A stretch of 64,000 bases of DNA from Serilophus lunatus. Its lineage: Eukaryota; Chordata; Aves; Passeriformes; Eurylaimidae. The notes under the pieces were generated by a model. It was not told the DNA's origin and made no database searches. It saw only the letters and a program-made list of their open reading frames with translations. Location of the stretch: the NCBI GenBank assembly GCA_013399895.1, contig VXBA01006151.1, positions 124,001 through 188,000 on the forward strand, read 5' to 3'. Numbering within the stretch: position 1 is the stretch's first letter; the number at the start of each line of letters is the position of its first letter. The translations under genes were made by a program, and so were the position numbers. Below are positions 25,481 through 38,720 of the stretch, one piece after another.

Positions 25481-28400
25481 GCTTGCTCTTTCTATAATTT
25501 CCTCAGTAGAGGTTCTACCACAGAAGAAGTTGTAAGCCAATTAATAACCATTTCTGGTCCCTTTGCAAACTGACAGACAGCCTGTAAAGATCACTGTATT
25601 AGGAGAAAACACCTTCATCAGTGGCCATTCTGGTGTGTAACTGTTCCAGTGTCCTCTAGTTCCTGATTCCACCATTTGTTAATACATTCCCCCAGTACCT
25701 AAGAGGATTATTTTGTCCCCCTGCTCTTCCAACTCAGGCCCATCCCTCCTCTTCCTCTCCTGTCCTGCAAGTTTCCTACCTAAATAATCTCTTCCTGAGA
25801 AAATCCAGCTAAAAGGTTTTAAAGAAAAAATGCTGCAAAGTTAATTTTTTCAGATTACATTCCTCTCTGTGATCTCTTGCCTGTCTCACTTGAGTAGGCT
25901 GCTGTGCCCTGGGATCAAGGTTTTCTCTTCCTGTTGTATGTGTGGGATGCACAGCACAACAAGTCCTGCTTTGTCCCTTCACCCCAGCAATCTATTTGAG
26001 TTATGATCCCTGCTGCTTGGCATCCATCTAGTACTAACTGATGTCAGAAAATTGATTATCCACCACAGCTCTTGCTGTTTCTGTTCAAAACTGAGATTCC
26101 TGAGTATTAAAACTACTGGCCCATGCCTTCCCTGCAGAAACCATTACTGGGGGATAGCAGCACATGCAAACCACAGCAATGGGGATGCTGCCTCTGCTCT
26201 CATGTCACCATCGGGTTACAGCAGAGTATCTGGTGCACCCAAGTCAGGAGACAACCACCAGATCTGCCCTGAAATACAGTAGAGTAGGTTTTGAGTGCAC
26301 ACACTGATGTCAAGCTTAACAGCCTGTTCTTGGACAGCTCCTTTCTGTAAGCAGACTACTAGACTATTTCCTTTTCAAAAATATTTTTAAAGTTCAGTTC
26401 TTCTTCTTGCTTGATGGGACACTACATGAATAGTTGTCCGGTGTGACCTGCCATCACATTAAGGTCCTCAGAGGTCGAATTGTAGTGCTAGTAAAAAAAA
26501 TAAAAATTATGAAAATAAAGTAAAATGCTGACACTCACACAGATGCCAAAATGAATATCAAGTTATCATGGAGCTGATTTGACCACTCACCACCAACTCT
26601 GCAGACAACAGAGTGGGCACTAATCCCTGATTTTAACAGTGCCTCTATCAACTATGAGGAAGTAGAGTAAAATTACTTGTGAAAGGAAGGTCATTTTATA
26701 AACATGTCAGGTGTTTTCCAGCACCCTCACCCATCCATACACTAACCACACACCAAGGTCTAATAATGCTTTCCTTGCAGACTAGGGCAGAAATGACAAA
26801 CCAGGGCTGTGTCACTCACTCTGTACAGAAAACAGATTAAAAATCACACAGAGGTGAGGGCAACCTTCTCCTTGCAACCAGGAGAAGAGACCAATGATTG
26901 TTTAATGAACAGCAGGGAAGAAAACATCAGAGTAATTTTGTTTGCTGCAGGATGAAGAATTGGATATGGCCCAAGAAGTCCTAGGAACATTAACAAAGAC
27001 TGCAGTGTGGAGACAACATAACACAAGGCCTGGAAAACAACCTTACAGCATTGCTGAAAACTAATAAATTCTTGCTGATACAGTGGCAAATACGTATTCT
27101 TATAGAATTTTTCTGTAAGGAAGTAATTAATTAATTACAGTCCACTTGTAGGAAGATTCAAAAAGAATAAGAACATTTTGGACCTGAACTCTATACTATG
27201 AGCACATAGTGAATGGTTACAATAAACAGTCATATTCTTATGGTGAAGATTCAGTTCTATTGCACCTTGGACTTACAGAAAAAAGAAGTTGGAAATCTTA
27301 GTCAAATTAAGTTCTTTATCGTGAAAATTATGCTTATTTTTATGCAAGACACTTGATTAAATGAGAGAAAATATTCTGTTTCACAGTTTAGTCACCAGTG
27401 GCTGTATTAATTGATGTCTTTTAAGTCAGCTGCAGACAAAAATGTGGTCATCGTTGGATAAAAATAAAATGCAAAAATACATTTCTGCTGGGAATTTTCA
27501 GACCTAATTTCTTGGAATGTAGCTTTAAATATGCATGGCTGAATGTCTAAGGAAAAAGAACTTTACAGAGTGGAGACATCAAAAGCGGCATCCCACTCTG
27601 CAAGCTAAAGCATGTCATTAGAGAAAGGAGGCTCCTTCAACCCCCAGCCTTGGCTTGAGGTGCATGTTCAGAGCCCCACGGCCATCTGCTCTTCCTGAAT
27701 ACTGATTCATCCCACACGACATAGCTCCTACACATGGCAATTGTGGCAACTTACGAAGAAGCTGCACAAGTGGTCTGTGGTCACCAGAAAAAAACTCAGG
27801 CTGGTGGGGGGCAAGCCTGCTTTGGACTGAGCTTGCGGGGGCACAGGCTGTCTCCAGAGAGCAGCTGAATGGCTTCAGCTTCATCCTGCTCAGAGCCAGA
27901 GCCTCTGCCAAGCTGCAGCTTCCCTCAGGCAGGACAGTCACAGGCCACCTGTTTATCCAAGACATAATGGAAGTGGGGCTGGGCTTCACCTCCCCTCACC
28001 CACACCTGCCCTGCTGAGTTGTGGTCAGAGGCAGCAGCACAAACCTTGTCACAAACCGGGCACACAGAGCTCAGTTTTCAAGGGCCAGCAGCTGAGCAAA
28101 GGCTAAGGCACACGCCTAGCTACAGAAATAGTGGTTGTTTTGATGGTCTAATACTACACAGAATAGAAGGAATTAACTGATCATCAGCCAACTGATAGAG
28201 CCTGTGGGGCCAGAAAAGGTTTCAAACCTTCAATGCAGCTGCTGTCCCTCACACTCGCATTTTCAAATCCCTGCAGTAGCAATACACAAAGATGACAAAA
28301 ACGTTGTTTGCAGAGTATAATGTAGTTTGACCTCAAACTTTAAAAGTTTTCCAATTTTACTGAGATATAAGTCTCCAAAGACAAAAAATGCAAGTCAATC

Positions 28401-31400
28401 AAGACTAAATGTTTTGAAAGAGGAATATCCCCTATCTAAATGCTTTATTGTTCCTTAAGTGCTTTGGCTGTTTTTTGGCCTCTGAATAAATTAATGCAAA
28501 ATCTAAACTTCTATAATCCCTGTGTGAACAAAATAAAAAAGCAAAATGAAGCACCCTGAAAAACAGCCTCTAATGCAATCCATGACCATGACACTAGCAC
28601 TACTTTCAAAACCCATTTTGGTAAAAGGATGAGTTGCACTTCAGTGAAAAGACTCTCTTGTACCTCAGAACTGACCAGGGTAGAGAAGACTGTGAGAGAG
28701 TGGAGGACTTTTGGTAATTTCAGTATTTCAGTCAGCACAGGAATTCCTCCCTGCACATGTAACAGTCTTCAGACACATAGCAGCAAACTACAGCATTATA
28801 GTACACCAACTTAAACCCAAGTGAATCATCACAACTTCACCTCTCAACAGGAATAAACAAAAATCAGAATATGCAGAGAGCACACAGTGACCAAGTGGTG
28901 CAGTTCATCCAGCTCTAGAGAGGAAGAAAAATATCACATGTGCATTGTAAGTCAAGTGTACAGAAAAAAACCCTCTCTTGCACCAGCACACAAGTTGGGA
29001 GGCAATAGGCACCATAAAAGTTGTCAAAGTAGATGCAGTCAGCAAAGACTCTGCAAAATAACTCTGGAGGGGATCTGCTGCAATGCAGTTTAGAAGAGGA
29101 AGCTCCTCAAGGGAATTAGTGCACCCATCTTACACATATGCTTAGTGAGCATGTGGAAAAGGTATTCTCCATTTCACCATCACCAACAATGTGCCCAGGG
29201 GGAAAAGGTAGCAATCAGGCCTGTTGGCCAGTCATTCTTGGGCAGATGCAGAGCAGTATTAGTCCAGTTCCATCCTTATCTAGGCACTAGCCTGCCACTG
29301 TCCTTACGGCTGTTATATTTCTGTAATTATGACTCTGCTGATCTTACACAGTTTCTGAGTATAACGAGAGGCAGTACTGACATCCACAGTAGCACAAGGC
29401 CCAGCATGATTCCTCACTTTGCTGGCTGTGGGAACTGGTGGAAAAGCAGAGCTATCGCTGTTTATCTGCTGGTCTTACAAAGTTTGGATTTAGCAGTAGG
29501 AAAACTTGAGAAGAATTAAAAAGAGCTCATTAGTCACCGCACACAACAGCAGTGGTGTGAAACTCCCTCAGAACCATTTTGTATTCAACCAACTCCGGTC
29601 CTAATAGCCTTCAGAAAAAGCAGAGTATGATACTGAAATGTGCAATAATAGATACAGAATGAAATTCAAAAGTACCAGATACAAGGTCATGTTGCTGGGA
29701 CCAATTCCAGCACTGTCAAGCTCCTAAATTTGCAAATAATGGTGGAGTAAAAGGATTTCCAAATGCCAGCTGACCATAATGAAGAATCACTCATGGCACA
29801 CACACAGAGAAAAAGGCATGTGCAACCCAGTGGTGCATTTCCAAAGGCAAAGAATTTCCAGAAGAGGTTGCGCCTGCATCAGGCACTGCTGAGCCTCATC
29901 TGCATCTCTGCCATATAATTCTGCAGTGGGTGTAAATCCAGCAATCTCCATTTAAGGGAGGTGAGGTGGTACTGCAACAGGTACTCCTGGGATGATGAGG
30001 CAATGGATAGAATCTCCAGCAGGAGATGAGACACGTGTCTTTCACAGCCTTGCATGAAGTGGGATAAAGAGGAGTGAGGGGATATAAACCTGCCTGTAAG
30101 GGGATTACACACCAAGGACAAGAGAGAGCTGTTTAAGCCACAGGACAACTGAGCTGGGAACAAAGCGGGCACATGCTGGCCATGAATGCACTTAGGGTGA
30201 AAATACGAGCAAATGAGGTTGAGAACAGCCTCCTCCTCTTGGAAGAGTGAGGTGGGAGGGAAGGAGGTGAAGCCAGCAACATGATCACAGGCTGCAAAAG
30301 ATGACAGCTGGGCAGCTTTCATCCCTTCACCACGGGAGAGGGGCTGCTGGGCAGCGGCACGAGTGCAGAGCTTGGGGGTCCCACTAAATACCTAATAGGC
30401 TGGAGCCTGTGAAGAAGAAGGGGGAGGCCAGGGGGACTCCTTGCCTCCATTCATACATGCCAAGATGCCTCTGCCAAGAAGGCTGCCAGCTGCAGCATTA
30501 ACTTCAGTTCAATCCACCCAAAATTCAGCTTGGGAGCCCATGTAATGATAAGGGGTTTGCTTAAAATTTAAAAAGGTTTTTATTATTGCAACCAAACCCC
30601 TAATGTACTGATCCCTTTTTATGGAAAATCACTGGTTATCCTAATCACACCCAGAATGAGTTGAGAGCTACCATTCCTACTGTGGAATTGCTGTTTTGTT
30701 TTTTTTTTTTCCCCTCAGAAAGGCCATGTTTTTTACACAATTAAGACTTCTGGTTCTTTCCTGTTCTCCTTTCACATGAGCCATGTTTTCCTCTCCAGAT
30801 TTTCCAGGCACTATGGTGCAGCGTTCTCTGGTGGATACTGGTCTGCTTTCAGAAGCAGTGCACTTTTGGTGCTGTACAGCTCACATGGGCCATCATGAGA
30901 AAGTAGATGTTCTCATTTCAGTGTACCCAAATCAGTCCTTCATAATCAATGATGTTCTCCATAACATCTGTATCTGCTCTCACCCACATCTTGGCTACTG
31001 CCCTTCCCCTCAAACACAGGCAGTAACACAGTCAAGAAAGCAAAAAAGGTAACTAAGAAGGCTAAGGATGGCAAAAATAGGGTTTGTTCCACTCTAAAAC
31101 AATCCAGTTTTGCCCAGCTAAGATCCATCACTCTGGCTACGCAACAGTTTTCATACTGCTCTGTTGTTCATTTGTGTATGGCTCTGGTTTTCATGTGTCA
31201 CTCCTGCTAAAACAGACAAAGTCAAAGCCAGAAGTTGCTTTTAATACTCAAATGCTTTTTTAGAGAGAGGAAGGAAATATCTGCCCTAAATCCCAAGAGG
31301 AAGGCATTCTCATGGATCATGGTGTGCAGATGCTCTGTGAACTCTCCTGCACTGCTGGGAGATGGATTTAATAACCAAGGTTTTTCTCTCTAGTCCTATC

Positions 31401-34400
31401 CTTCTGGCAGCTAAAAGGAGGAGAAAGAAGGTGGATGAAATTCAAATTTGTCAGTTGCTCCAGAGCCCACACAGTATACAGACACCATGTGCTGCCAGTA
31501 ACTAACTCCTTAAAGTTTTTTGGAACGTGTTAAGTGTGCATTTTTAGAACACACAATCCTTAAAATCTCCACCTGCCTACAGATAAATCAGATACAAGCA
31601 CCCCTGAAACAACCATGTGGATGTTGGGGCCTTGTGTGTGAGACCAGCTGCCAGCTAAAGTGACCATCAACCTCCTTGTTTGCAGGTTTAGCAGGGATAC
31701 AATGTCTTTATCGGGAAGCAAGTCAGATATTCAAGGACGTGATGCCTGGCTGTATGTGTAAAGATGAGATCGGGGAATTCTCCTCAGCAGAAAAAAGATG
31801 TCTGCTCCACAAGCTGGCTGGAAGAAAGGAGCAAATGACATCATGGCAGCTCCAAAGGACTCTGCAGAAGAGAAGCTACAGTTCCCTAACATGTTCCTAG
31901 CATTTAGTACAAGGTTGCAGTGAGCCAGCCTCATTGTATATACCATCTTATTAAAATACAAATATTTCCAAGAATCAAAATTCAAAACAATAACCCCTCA
32001 CACCATAGTTTATTTATGATTTGTAACCACCCACTAAAACTCCCTGGATGAAAAGAAATAACTGAATTGTGTTTTATATTCCTATACATAAACACACATT
32101 GGTGCTTTGCTGGTTAGGATGCTGGAGTGCCTCTCTGAAAGTATTGCACTTGTGTATGTGTCTGAAAATAAAGACGTATTCCTCATATATAAATTGTTTT
32201 TTGCTACACATTAGAGTTACTTAATTAAAATACTGACACCTTTGAGTGTGTATGACTGAACGTGTTTTCATGAGGAAAAAAAAGGGTTCTATGTAGCCTG
32301 CACTCACACTACAAAATTCCAGCCGAAACAAAAGCAAAAGAAATCAGCCAGAGCAGGAACAAAACTTAAAAAATTTCAACATGGATGTTTGGCTATTAAA
32401 AAAAGCCACAACAAAACAAAATAAATCAGTTAAAAATGCCAGATAATCACAATACCAAGTGACACTATCAGATTGCTGAGAACACACATGTAACTAACTA
32501 TATTGTTGATACTTTAATGCCTTTTTGAAACCCAAACTCACTTGCAACCCAATTCTCCATCAGGATGGCGAGACCATTAGGAAAGCTTTTAAACCACAGG
32601 TCTCCCACCATTTACACTCATCTTATGTTTTGGTGTGGATCCAGAGGCTGTGGGACATGTGCAGGATTCCCTCATCAAACCCTGAAGCTTTGCCACAGCT
32701 CCTGTGGGAGCACAGGGACAACCAAACATGTGATTCTTGGCTGAGCTGCCGCAAGTCCCCTCAGAAGAGCCTCAGGAGGCAGCGGCTGCCGCTTCCATCT
32801 GCAGATCCCCCATCCCCGCCAACGTCCCTCCATCTGGCCTGCAAGACACCCTTTGTCAAAACCAGCAAAATACCTAAAAACTGAGCAGGAATGCTCCTGG
32901 TATTTGAGATGCAGTGCAAGATTTCCAGAAGGGATGGGTTATTATTGGGTTTTAAATCAAACTCTTAGATTTTGACATGTAATACTTGCAGCTTACTTGC
33001 TCCTTTCTCCTTCAAGTTTTCTTTTCTTGAAACAACTACAATGACATCCTAAATGACAGATGGACCAAATTGTACAGGACTTTGCATATCTTATTGCTAT
33101 GAAAGATGATTCATTTTTAAATACTTTAAGACTTCTTTATTCCTATTCATCTCATCAGCTTTAATCAGGTTTTGATATACAGTTAACATACTTGCTAACC
33201 AAATCTGCAATCAATGCAAATAAATGAAGAAAGTGGACTCTTTAAATGAAAGGAGAGAGGAGGACTTGATCCTGATCCTTGGCTCTGGCACACACAGTTT
33301 CAGAGTGAAACTTGCAAAGCCTTTCTGAGCTGTTCAGAGCAGGTGCTGGAAAGGCAGAGCAGAGCAGCCATCCCACTGGCTTTTGGTGTTACTCTTCAGT
33401 CCCCCAGCCATCAGTTAAAATCCCCATAGCAAGAGAAAAGAGATGGAGTTTTTTTCTGCATGGCATCTCATCTGAGTTTCCTTTAAAGCAGCTGTAACTA
33501 CAACAAATGCCCAAAGCCTCTCTGTGCATTTGGCACTAGTGCACTTCCAGCTCCTCTGGAAACAGGGCTAATAAAACCCCCTATGTTTACATACAGCAGA
33601 GAAGAAATACGTTGAGGAAGCAATTTAATTTTCAAGCTTGAATGGAAGTACTGCAATTAACAGAAAGAAAAAAAGACAAATATAAAAAGTAGGCATTAAA
33701 AAACCTGTTATATGTTTTAGAACAGCAATTAAAGGAAATGATTCAGTGTAGAGTGCCTGTTGCAAAGATTAAAGACACCCACTGCCTATTTCCTGAGAAG
33801 AATTACAGTTTGAAGGGAGGTTTCATGCTAGAATAATGGTAGTTTATTTACAGATACTCAATATTTATCTTACTAGCATTCATATTAGCAGTAAGGCAAG
33901 TTAATGTTACCATCATTATACACACCAATCTGTTTTATTTCATTTGACTGGTTGTTGCAAAATTCATGGTTGCACTGTTGCCAGTTGATCTTATTCTCAT
34001 CTATTCTCTTTCCAATTTGGGGAACCACCTACTAATGAAAGAAAATAGAAAACATTAAAAAGCTGAGCATGAGCCATACAAATTCCTAGCTGATTACTCT
34101 CTTACATGCATTTACCAAGCTTTCCTATTTTACTTCACCAGCTCTTACTACACACTACCGGCAGCTGTCACCAAGACTGCACTGTGACTGGCTCCAGGCA
34201 GGGATGCAGCTTCCAAATTTGCTGTCCTAGCTGGCTGTAGCTGATGTTCACTGTTAATCCAGGATGACACATCAGCACTATGGTGTTTTACCAAATGGGC
34301 TACACTAAGCTTAAGGCATCAGAGCCTGGCAGACCAGAAGCAAAAGTGTGGCAGTATCAACAAGGAAGGCAACAGAAATAAAGTCACTACATTCACTTAT

Positions 34401-35814
34401 TAATAATAATAGTAATAGTAAAAACCTAGACACCAAAGACTATTGGGAAAGACCAGACACACCTTTTCCACTTCATGTTGCCAATCACATTGGCAATATA
34501 CATCACAGTGCTATCACTTCAAAACTCCAGGCATATCCAAAAGGAGCATATCCTCCTACTTCATTAACACATAAAAATATAAAGATTTGCATTTTAGTAA
34601 GGATTATATTAACAGGGGGACCTCACGGCTTTCAAGCTGCCAGGCTGTTGGGGAGCTCTCCTGCCTCCTCTCCTCTCAGCTTTGCTGAGGGCAAAGCTCA
34701 AGAATCGTGTACTTTCCTAGGCAGAAAATAAATTCTGCTTCAAGCTGAGACAGCCCTGACAAACAGCTCCAGTATGTTCTAATTCTTCAAAAACATGTTA
34801 TTCCCATCTAAGTGTTACCAACAGGGAGTGCTCCAAAATCAACCTCCACAGAAGATGGCACAACCCAACAAGTAAAAGGAACTTCTCTGAGAGAGTCTAC
34901 ATCAGTAGGAGATTAGTGTAACAAAATTCAATGTAATAATTCATGGAGGTGGAAGGTGATTTTATTTTATTGAAGTCCAAAGCTGATTTTACTTACTGAT
35001 ATTCTCACATTCAAATACTAATATGAACCAAGGCATATGTGTCCAACCAACTAGTCTGGACAAGACCATGACATCACAGAGGCCAGGAGATGCTGGTTGA
35101 CTGGTCCTCACATCTCTTGGGTTCTTCTCAATGCGATAGAAAATACTGATACGAGGCTTATCTCCATTTAGGAGTGCTCAGAATATTGTTCAGAAACTTC
35201 TGCTTCACTATTTTGCTTTGCTCCTCTCAGAAGTCTTAGACAAAAATTTATGAACTTCACAGTTCCTTTGTTTTCTTTATCTGGGCATCTTATGGCTCCA
35301 GTCTTGTTCTTTGTTTTGCCCTGTCTTTAGGTCAAGTTCAGCTCTCAAATGTTAGTTTTCCTTTCAGTGAAATGGCCTATGGAGATTGGCAAGTCGGAAG
35401 GTGAGAATGTTCCCACAATACAAGCATGTTGCCCCTATTATAGATAAATATTATTGCCAGTAGACTTCAAGGCCTGGCTCTAAGGTACTCAGTGCTTGAG
35501 AGAAGTTTAACCTTATCTGTTTTGTACTACAGTTGACAACACAGCAAAACACCCAGTTACTGAGAGAACAAGAACAGAAACAAGATAAATATAGAAATAC
35601 AGGAAGAAACATAAATAGAGAGAAAAATGTATATATTCTTCACCCACCAATGAAAAAGAACAAAAACAATGTAAAGGAAACAAAACTGTTTTAACAAGGC
35701 TCTGACATCTTTCTCTCACTGTTTTTCATATTTGTCTGCTATTTAGCTCCATCTCCATGGTTTGTATTCTTCTCAGGTACCTGGGTGTCCCCTTCTAGCC
35801 AGGCATTTGGGCTC

Positions 35815-35940
35815 CACAGTGTTCAAGAATCTGGATGTGGTGCTTAGTACTATGGTTTATTTGCCCCGGTGGTGTTCAGTCAAAGGATGGACTTGATGAT
35901 CTTGGAAGTCTTTTCCAACCTTAGAGATTCCATGACTGTA
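35815..35940 (+). mobile_element. CR1 LINE 3' end fragment
   Basis: The segment contains, in order, GTTCAAGAATCTGGATGTGG, CTTAGTACTATGG, GGTGGTGTTCAGTCAAAGG, then a GGACTTGATGATCTTGGAAG block followed by TTTTCCAACC, and an ATTCCATG-like tail. These are the hallmarks of the CR1 3' untranslated region, whose end is normally an ATTCTATG-type 8-bp repeat. Only the last ~125 bp is present, the usual heavy 5' truncation of CR1. It is inserted antisense to TSPAN7 and moderately diverged. Edges are approximate. Confidence 0.88.
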
Positions 35941-38199
35941 AGTTTGTTCAATTCTCAATGCCAGCCCAACACAAAAGGAAGCCAACCAAAAAACATATGG
36001 AAGCTGCCAAATATTTCAGTATCTCTACATCTCCTCCCTTCATGGAGGGGCATTCAGAAACCACCAGTGATCTGCTTAGAACAGAAAGGTAGAACAGAAC
36101 AGCTTTTATAGACTAGAGTCTATTACTTGCCTTCCTAGATCATATAAAGAATAATTAAGAGTATCCTTTAAAGCTAATGGAATGCTTTAACTATAATGAA
36201 AAAATGTCCTTTCTACCTACTTTGACCTCTCCTCCACCAGGACTCAAACACAAATTCCCCTTTGTGCCAAAATGACAAAGTAAGCTCAATTTACTTTGAT
36301 CAAATTTGCTGATAAATTCAGATCTGTAAGGGCTTCTGAAACAGATTAACACTGTGTCGAAGCTGTGAAGATGTGTTGAAGAAAATACTTTCTCATTTAA
36401 ATGGCTATTTTAATGTCAGCACAAGTCAATATACCTCTGACGCATCATTACAGGAAATGCATTTTTTAAGAAAGCAAATATAAGAAGAAAGTAACATGTG
36501 ATAGAAAACGTAGATATCATTTTCGTTGTCCAAGTTGATAAAGTGCCAACATAAATGGAAAACAAAGGCCCACCTATTGAAAATAAAATAATATCCTTGC
36601 AACATGTATCATCAGACATACCACTGGGTGTATGAGCTGTTGCCTCCACCTTTTGGAATGGTTTGGCACTTGGAAGCAAGCCATCAGGAAGGTCTTCACT
36701 GTTATTTCTTAAACTCAGAATGTCCTGTCAATATGCAGCAATATTTTGAAAAGAACATTTTCCTAACTTAAAACCAGCACTGATTTTCAAATCTAGATCA
36801 CCAGTGTATATCCTTAGCATCATTGCCTGCATTACAGCTGAATGAAGCAAAAGAGAAGTTTTATTAATTTAAACAAATGCCCTTTTTGACCAAAAAGAAA
36901 CCCCCATAAAAATGTTTTTTTCTAGCTTCTTTTACTTGCTTTATAAAATGAAGGCACAGAGGTAAGTACGGAGTGGGATAATGCCATGCAGAAACCAAGG
37001 CTCACTGAAGCTTAGTTATTGCAAATGAACCCAAATAACTCTTACTGAAAAGCTGATTCACTTTTTATACAACAGGAACATCACTGGAACCATCTGAGTT
37101 CCCTTCAGTAAACGTGCTGACAGAGTGCCTCATGGAAAACACAAAAAAAGCTGTACTGAAACAGCCTGATGGTAAAGGAGCTGGCAACATGGGGGAGGCG
37201 GCAATAGCCTTTGCAAATAGCAATTATTAGAGAAGTTCTGCAAGCATTGTCACTGACTTGTTTTTGTGAGTGTTACAAAAAATTAGGAACATCCTAAGAA
37301 ACGTTTATTGGTGATGAAAATGTCCAGCTCTGTCACACAGAAAACACTGGAGAAACTGGAGGCATTTCACACCAAAACTCCAGTGTAAGATTCCATTCCA
37401 AGGTCACTGGTGCCCACAGGGAGCCTCCACAAACACCAGGACTGCTGCAGAAACCATAGTTTCCCCCCTAGTAGACTACAGTCATTTATTTTAACAGATT
37501 GTAGGTATCTAAACACAAAAACAGAGTTCTGAGATCCAGTATCTTCTATTTCCTTCTTCAATATCTTGGTCCAAAACCCCAGCATTTGGGTCAACACTAC
37601 TAGAGCATGAACACTGTGCCCAAGAATGGGCATCACTGGGCAGAGGATAAAATACAGATGCAGCAGCTTCCCTAACTACTACAAATCAGATTACCAGAGG
37701 GTGAAAAAAGCACAGCATGTAAATAGGGAAATTTCAAAAGCACCAAGATATTCAGAAATGATAATGCAATGGAAAATAGGCACCCAATTTCCAAAGGTGG
37801 TCTTTCATCAGAGAGGTCCAGCTACCAGACTACCTGAAAACCCCAGGACTTACCTGCGCTTTTAGGTACCTAAACATCTTTGGAAATATGAGTCTACATA
37901 AACATCATCTGTTCTGACATATCTTATGTCTGCATTAATCTGTCCCTTCTCTTACATGTGTTCACTTTTTCCATTTAATTCACCTTAGAACAGCAACCCA
38001 AAATATTCAGTATTTCAACTCCCTACCCTTAGCCTTTTAATATAGACACAGCATATTTACAGTGTACTTTTGATGTAGATGTGTAACTAGAACACCAGCA
38101 GAGACTGTTGCTGTAAGGAAGAGATCACATTAAATATACTCTGCAAAGAACATAAAATCAGTGACATTTTGACCATCAGGCCTTGAGGAATGATCTGTA

Positions 38200-38720
38200 C
38201 CTCCTGCTCACAGCGTGCTGGCTGGTGCTGGGCTGATGCTGAGCAGATGGCTGCAGAGCAGTTTTAGCTGGCATTGAGCCATCTTAATGGTTTTTCTTGC
38301 TTGTGCAGGTTGGATTATTTATTTATTACATGGCCTTAGACAGTTGTGATCAGGGTATGTTGGAAATGCAAACACATGAACAACAAGATGCTGTTGCAGC
38401 TGTGAGGGGCTATTCACGATCAAACTTTGATCTTCTGCTGCCAATTTTCCATTTACCACCTCTAGCCTAATAAAGCCTTCCCTCCAGCTTATTGTTGCTC
38501 CAGTTTACAACTGCTAATGAAATGCTCCAGTGTTTCCAAGAGGGCTGGTATTAATGTGTTTTTCCTAAGAGTTTTCTTTCATTATAAACAACGCTGAGGA
38601 TGTCAGCAGAGCTCCTGTAATCATTTCTGTCAAGCGCAAAGGTTAGTATCTCAAACTAATTGGTATAAAGACAAAAGAGTCTTTAATTAAAGATCTGTTG
38701 CAGTGAAAGGGATTAAATAC
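38200..38720. promoter_or_regulatory. Candidate conserved non-coding element
   Basis: About 0.5 kb is rich in intact-looking factor-binding cores and free of repeat signatures. It has a TCF/LEF-type CTTTGAT (38425-38431), a SOX-type ATTGTT (38491-38496), homeodomain TAAT cores (about 38515 and 38657) and the palindrome TTAATTAA (38683-38690). This clustering is typical of developmental enhancers in large introns. Conservation cannot be judged here, so this is a hypothesis. Confidence 0.3.

Noticed and set aside
25295..25535. Poly-Phe / poly-Lys frames on both strands
   Set aside because: They are translations of the two poly-T runs only.
29879..30322. 147-codon minus-strand frame with a TATA-like GATATAAA nearby (about 30081)
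   Set aside because: I considered an old LTR or promoter here, but could not match it to any family and found no paired end or polyadenylation signal in place.
36940..37000. Possible third MIR-like fragment (AAAATGAAGGCACAGAGGTAAG)
   Set aside because: Only one short block matches and the neighbouring MIR blocks are absent, so chance similarity is likely.
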